64,000 nucleotides of DNA from positions 186,001-250,000 of the forward strand of contig JBAOIL010000026.1 of NCBI GenBank assembly GCA_037044975.1, in the 5' to 3' direction. Under the pieces are notes generated by a model. The model did not search any database. It worked only from the letters and a program-made list of their open reading frames with translations, and had not been told where the DNA came from. Position 1 is the stretch's first letter. Each line of letters starts with the position of its first letter. This stretch comes from JADLHS01 sp020848635 (GTDB taxonomy: Bacteria; Verrucomicrobiota; Verrucomicrobiia; Limisphaerales; JADLHS01). A program made the position numbers and the translations under genes. Below, piece after piece: positions 62,627-64,000 of the stretch.

Positions 62627-63466
62627 TTGAAAGTGCAGACCAAATCCAAACCTCGCCTGCCTACCCGCCGTCCCGTGCTGCGGGTTGAAAACCTGCATCT
62701 TCGGCGCGGCAACACGGTGATCCTTGATGGAATCTCGTGGACTGTCGAGCGCGGTCAGCACTGGGCCATCCTTGGCGCGAATGGTTCCGGAAAGACTTCG
62801 TTACTCAGTGCGCTTCTCGGTTATCTCACCCCGACGGATGGCAGGATTTTTCTGCTGGGCCAGTGGTTCGGCCGCGCCGACTGGCGCGCTCTGCGAACCC
62901 AAATCGGCCTCGTGAGTTCCAACGTACGCCAAATGATGGCCGAGGACGAACCCGCGCTCGCGACAGTCGTGAGCGGAAAATTCGCGATGATCAACCTCTG
63001 GGGCCATGGGACGCGCAGCGACCGGGAACAGGCGATGCGATTGCTGCGCCGCGTCGAATGCGGACATCTCGCCGAACGCCTCTGGCGCGTGTTGTCGCAG
63101 GGGGAACGGCAGCGCGTGCTGATCGGTCGGGCGTTGATGGCAAAGCCGCGGTTGCTGATTCTCGACGAGCCGTGCGCCGGCCTGGATCCGACAGCGCGCG
63201 AATACTTTCTGCAATTTCTCCAGCGTCTGGGCCGCCGCCAAAGCTCACCGACACTGTTGCTCGTGACCCATCACGTTGAAGAAATCATGCCCGCCTTTTC
63301 CCATGTGCTGATGCTGAAAGCGGGCCGCGTGCTGGCGGCGGGCAGGAAATCAGTCACCCTCACCGCCCGCGCTTTAGCCTGCGTTTTTGATGCCCGCGTC
63401 TACCTGAGAAAAACTGGCGGACGTCATGCCATGACCGTGGCGCCCAAGCGGGGCCAAATGATGTAG
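62627..63466 (+). CDS. ABC transporter ATP-binding protein (single nucleotide-binding domain)
   Basis: A 279-residue ATPase subunit: Walker A LGANGSGKTSLLSALLG, Q-loop in ALRTQIGLVSSNVRQMM, a signature motif with an unusual spelling (RVLSQGERQRVLIGRAL, SQGE in place of SGGQ), Walker B RLLILDEPCAGLD and switch His in LLLVTHHVEEI. The sequence resembles the ModF/YlmA-like group of stand-alone ABC ATPases. No permease is adjacent; the pair at 48-50 kb is 13 kb away, so a link is speculative. TTG 62627 or GTG 62633 are the possible starts. Confidence 0.87.
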   Translation: MKVQTKSKPRLPTRRPVLRVENLHLRRGNTVILDGISWTVERGQHWAILGANGSGKTSLLSALLGYLTPTDGRIFLLGQWFGRADWRALRTQIGLVSSNVRQMMAEDEPALATVVSGKFAMINLWGHGTRSDREQAMRLLRRVECGHLAERLWRVLSQGERQRVLIGRALMAKPRLLILDEPCAGLDPTAREYFLQFLQRLGRRQSSPTLLLVTHHVEEIMPAFSHVLMLKAGRVLAAGRKSVTLTARALACVFDARVYLRKTGGRHAMTVAPKRGQMM

Positions 63467-63486
63467 TTGGCGCCCGGCCGCCGACT

Positions 63487-64000
63487 TCATCGGCCGCCAA
63501 ATAGTTTCTTGGCCTTGATTACTTCGGCCACCGATCCGGGCACCTGGCTTTCCCAGATCGCATCGCCAGCCTGCAATTTCTCGATGACCCCAGTGGTAGT
63601 GATGGCCAGATACTCGGCGTTGAAGTTGCGGATGTCCTCGATGAAGTGATTCTCAACCAGGTGCGCGTAGAGATGGCGCAGGTTGGGGGCAACTTCCATC
63701 GTGTCCAGCGTGACGATCTTGCCCGTCTCGCGGTTGAGCCAGGGATAAACGTAAAGCTTGACGCCACTACGCAACAGTTGGCCGAGCGACTCCAGCAAGC
63801 CGCCGTCGAGGTCGGTATAAAACTTTTCATCCAGAATGTCGCGCAGCCGGGCGAGCCCTAACGGCAGGCCGATCATCTTCTGCGTGTGCCGGGAGAGATA
63901 GTGCACCAGCCGATGGTAGCGGCGGAAATTGGAGATCAACACCGGCTTCTTCAACGCGCCCAACATGTCCACCCGGTCCAGGAAATCGCCATGGTCAATC
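63487..64000 (-). CDS. Conserved protein, C-terminal part (5' end outside window)
   Basis: The frame is open to the window edge (IDHGDFLDRVDMLGALKKPV at the edge), so the start lies beyond 64000. The remaining about 170 residues read LVHYLSRHTQKMIGLPLGLA, ILDEKFYTDLDGGLLESLGQ, LYVYPWLNRETGKIVTLDTM and end AEVIKAKKLFGGR. This matches a conserved family from Bacteroidetes and Verrucomicrobia that databases label inconsistently as nicotinate-nucleotide adenylyltransferase or TonB-dependent receptor. I regard both labels as unproven. There is no membrane segment in the visible part. Confidence 0.65.
   Translation of the reverse strand, partial: IDHGDFLDRVDMLGALKKPVLISNFRRYHRLVHYLSRHTQKMIGLPLGLARLRDILDEKFYTDLDGGLLESLGQLLRSGVKLYVYPWLNRETGKIVTLDTMEVAPNLRHLYAHLVENHFIEDIRNFNAEYLAITTTGVIEKLQAGDAIWESQVPGSVAEVIKAKKLFGGR

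Overview
The window is GC-rich, densely coded bacterial chromosome with genes on both strands in short co-directional runs. I infer a Verrucomicrobiota-like organism (Pedosphaera/Limisphaera type). The pointers are a futalosine-route menaquinone gene (mqnC), a very large sensor kinase with a two-component-regulator propeller and Y_Y_Y module, a Tat-exported Gfo/Idh/MocA oxidoreductase, secreted proteins built from repeats, and many intergenic palindromic repeats. No gene here fixes the taxonomy by itself. I found no rRNA, tRNA, CRISPR array, transposase or integrase.

Layout. 0-7.4 kb: the 3' part of speA, a membrane protein, mqnC, a Tat-exported metallophosphoesterase with a translationally coupled small ORF, then a run of lepB, an NTF2-like protein, an AlkA-type DNA glycosylase and a DMT exporter. 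7.5-14.8 kb (minus strand): a decayed secreted repeat protein, a NarL-type regulator overlapping its 1093-residue propeller kinase, and nadC. 14.9-21.5 kb (plus): SGNH hydrolase, Gfo/Idh oxidoreductase, the NAD(P)H-hydrate repair enzyme, a membrane protein, adk and fmt. 21.5-24.4 kb: a BtpA-family protein, a YkgJ-type cysteine-cluster protein, a small AT-rich islet and yjbQ. 24.6-28 kb: the conserved rpmH-rnpA-yidD-yidC-jag cluster. 28.3-34.8 kb: an MFS permease, rplM-rpsI, argC, a methyltransferase, a PhzF-like protein, a CoaB-like protein and a small membrane protein. 34.8-42 kb: trmB, a secreted FN3-like protein with a nonsense codon, an NtrC-type regulator with its PAS kinase, and a serine hydrolase. 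41.5-47.5 kb (minus): STAS protein, holA, a bifunctional-nuclease-family protein and metH. 47.8-54.7 kb: two ABC-2 permeases, glgP, rlmN and an AT-rich islet joined to the 3' end of rlmN. 54.7-64 kb: acyl-CoA dehydrogenase, a thioredoxin-fold protein, carA, an FHA protein, hemB-lysR divergent from guaB, an ABC ATPase and a C-terminal fragment at the edge.

The gene content is mostly housekeeping: translation, membrane protein insertion, one-carbon and methionine metabolism, NAD, heme, GMP, arginine and carbamoyl-phosphate synthesis, glycogen breakdown and two-component sensing. I do not see a clear new defence or biosynthetic system. The most unusual signals are in DNA structure: (i) a dispersed inverted-repeat family whose terminal GTAGCC supplies the TAG stop codons of neighbouring genes, including both genes of a convergent pair; (ii) a repeat domesticated in frame inside metH; (iii) an AT-rich islet at the 3' end of rlmN that leaves a second, catalytic-cysteine-less copy of the rlmN tail on its far side.

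At least nine genes, including core genes such as guaB, carry a single-base frameshift. They are best read as sequence or assembly errors, so I annotate them as whole genes across the shift and state where the shift lies.
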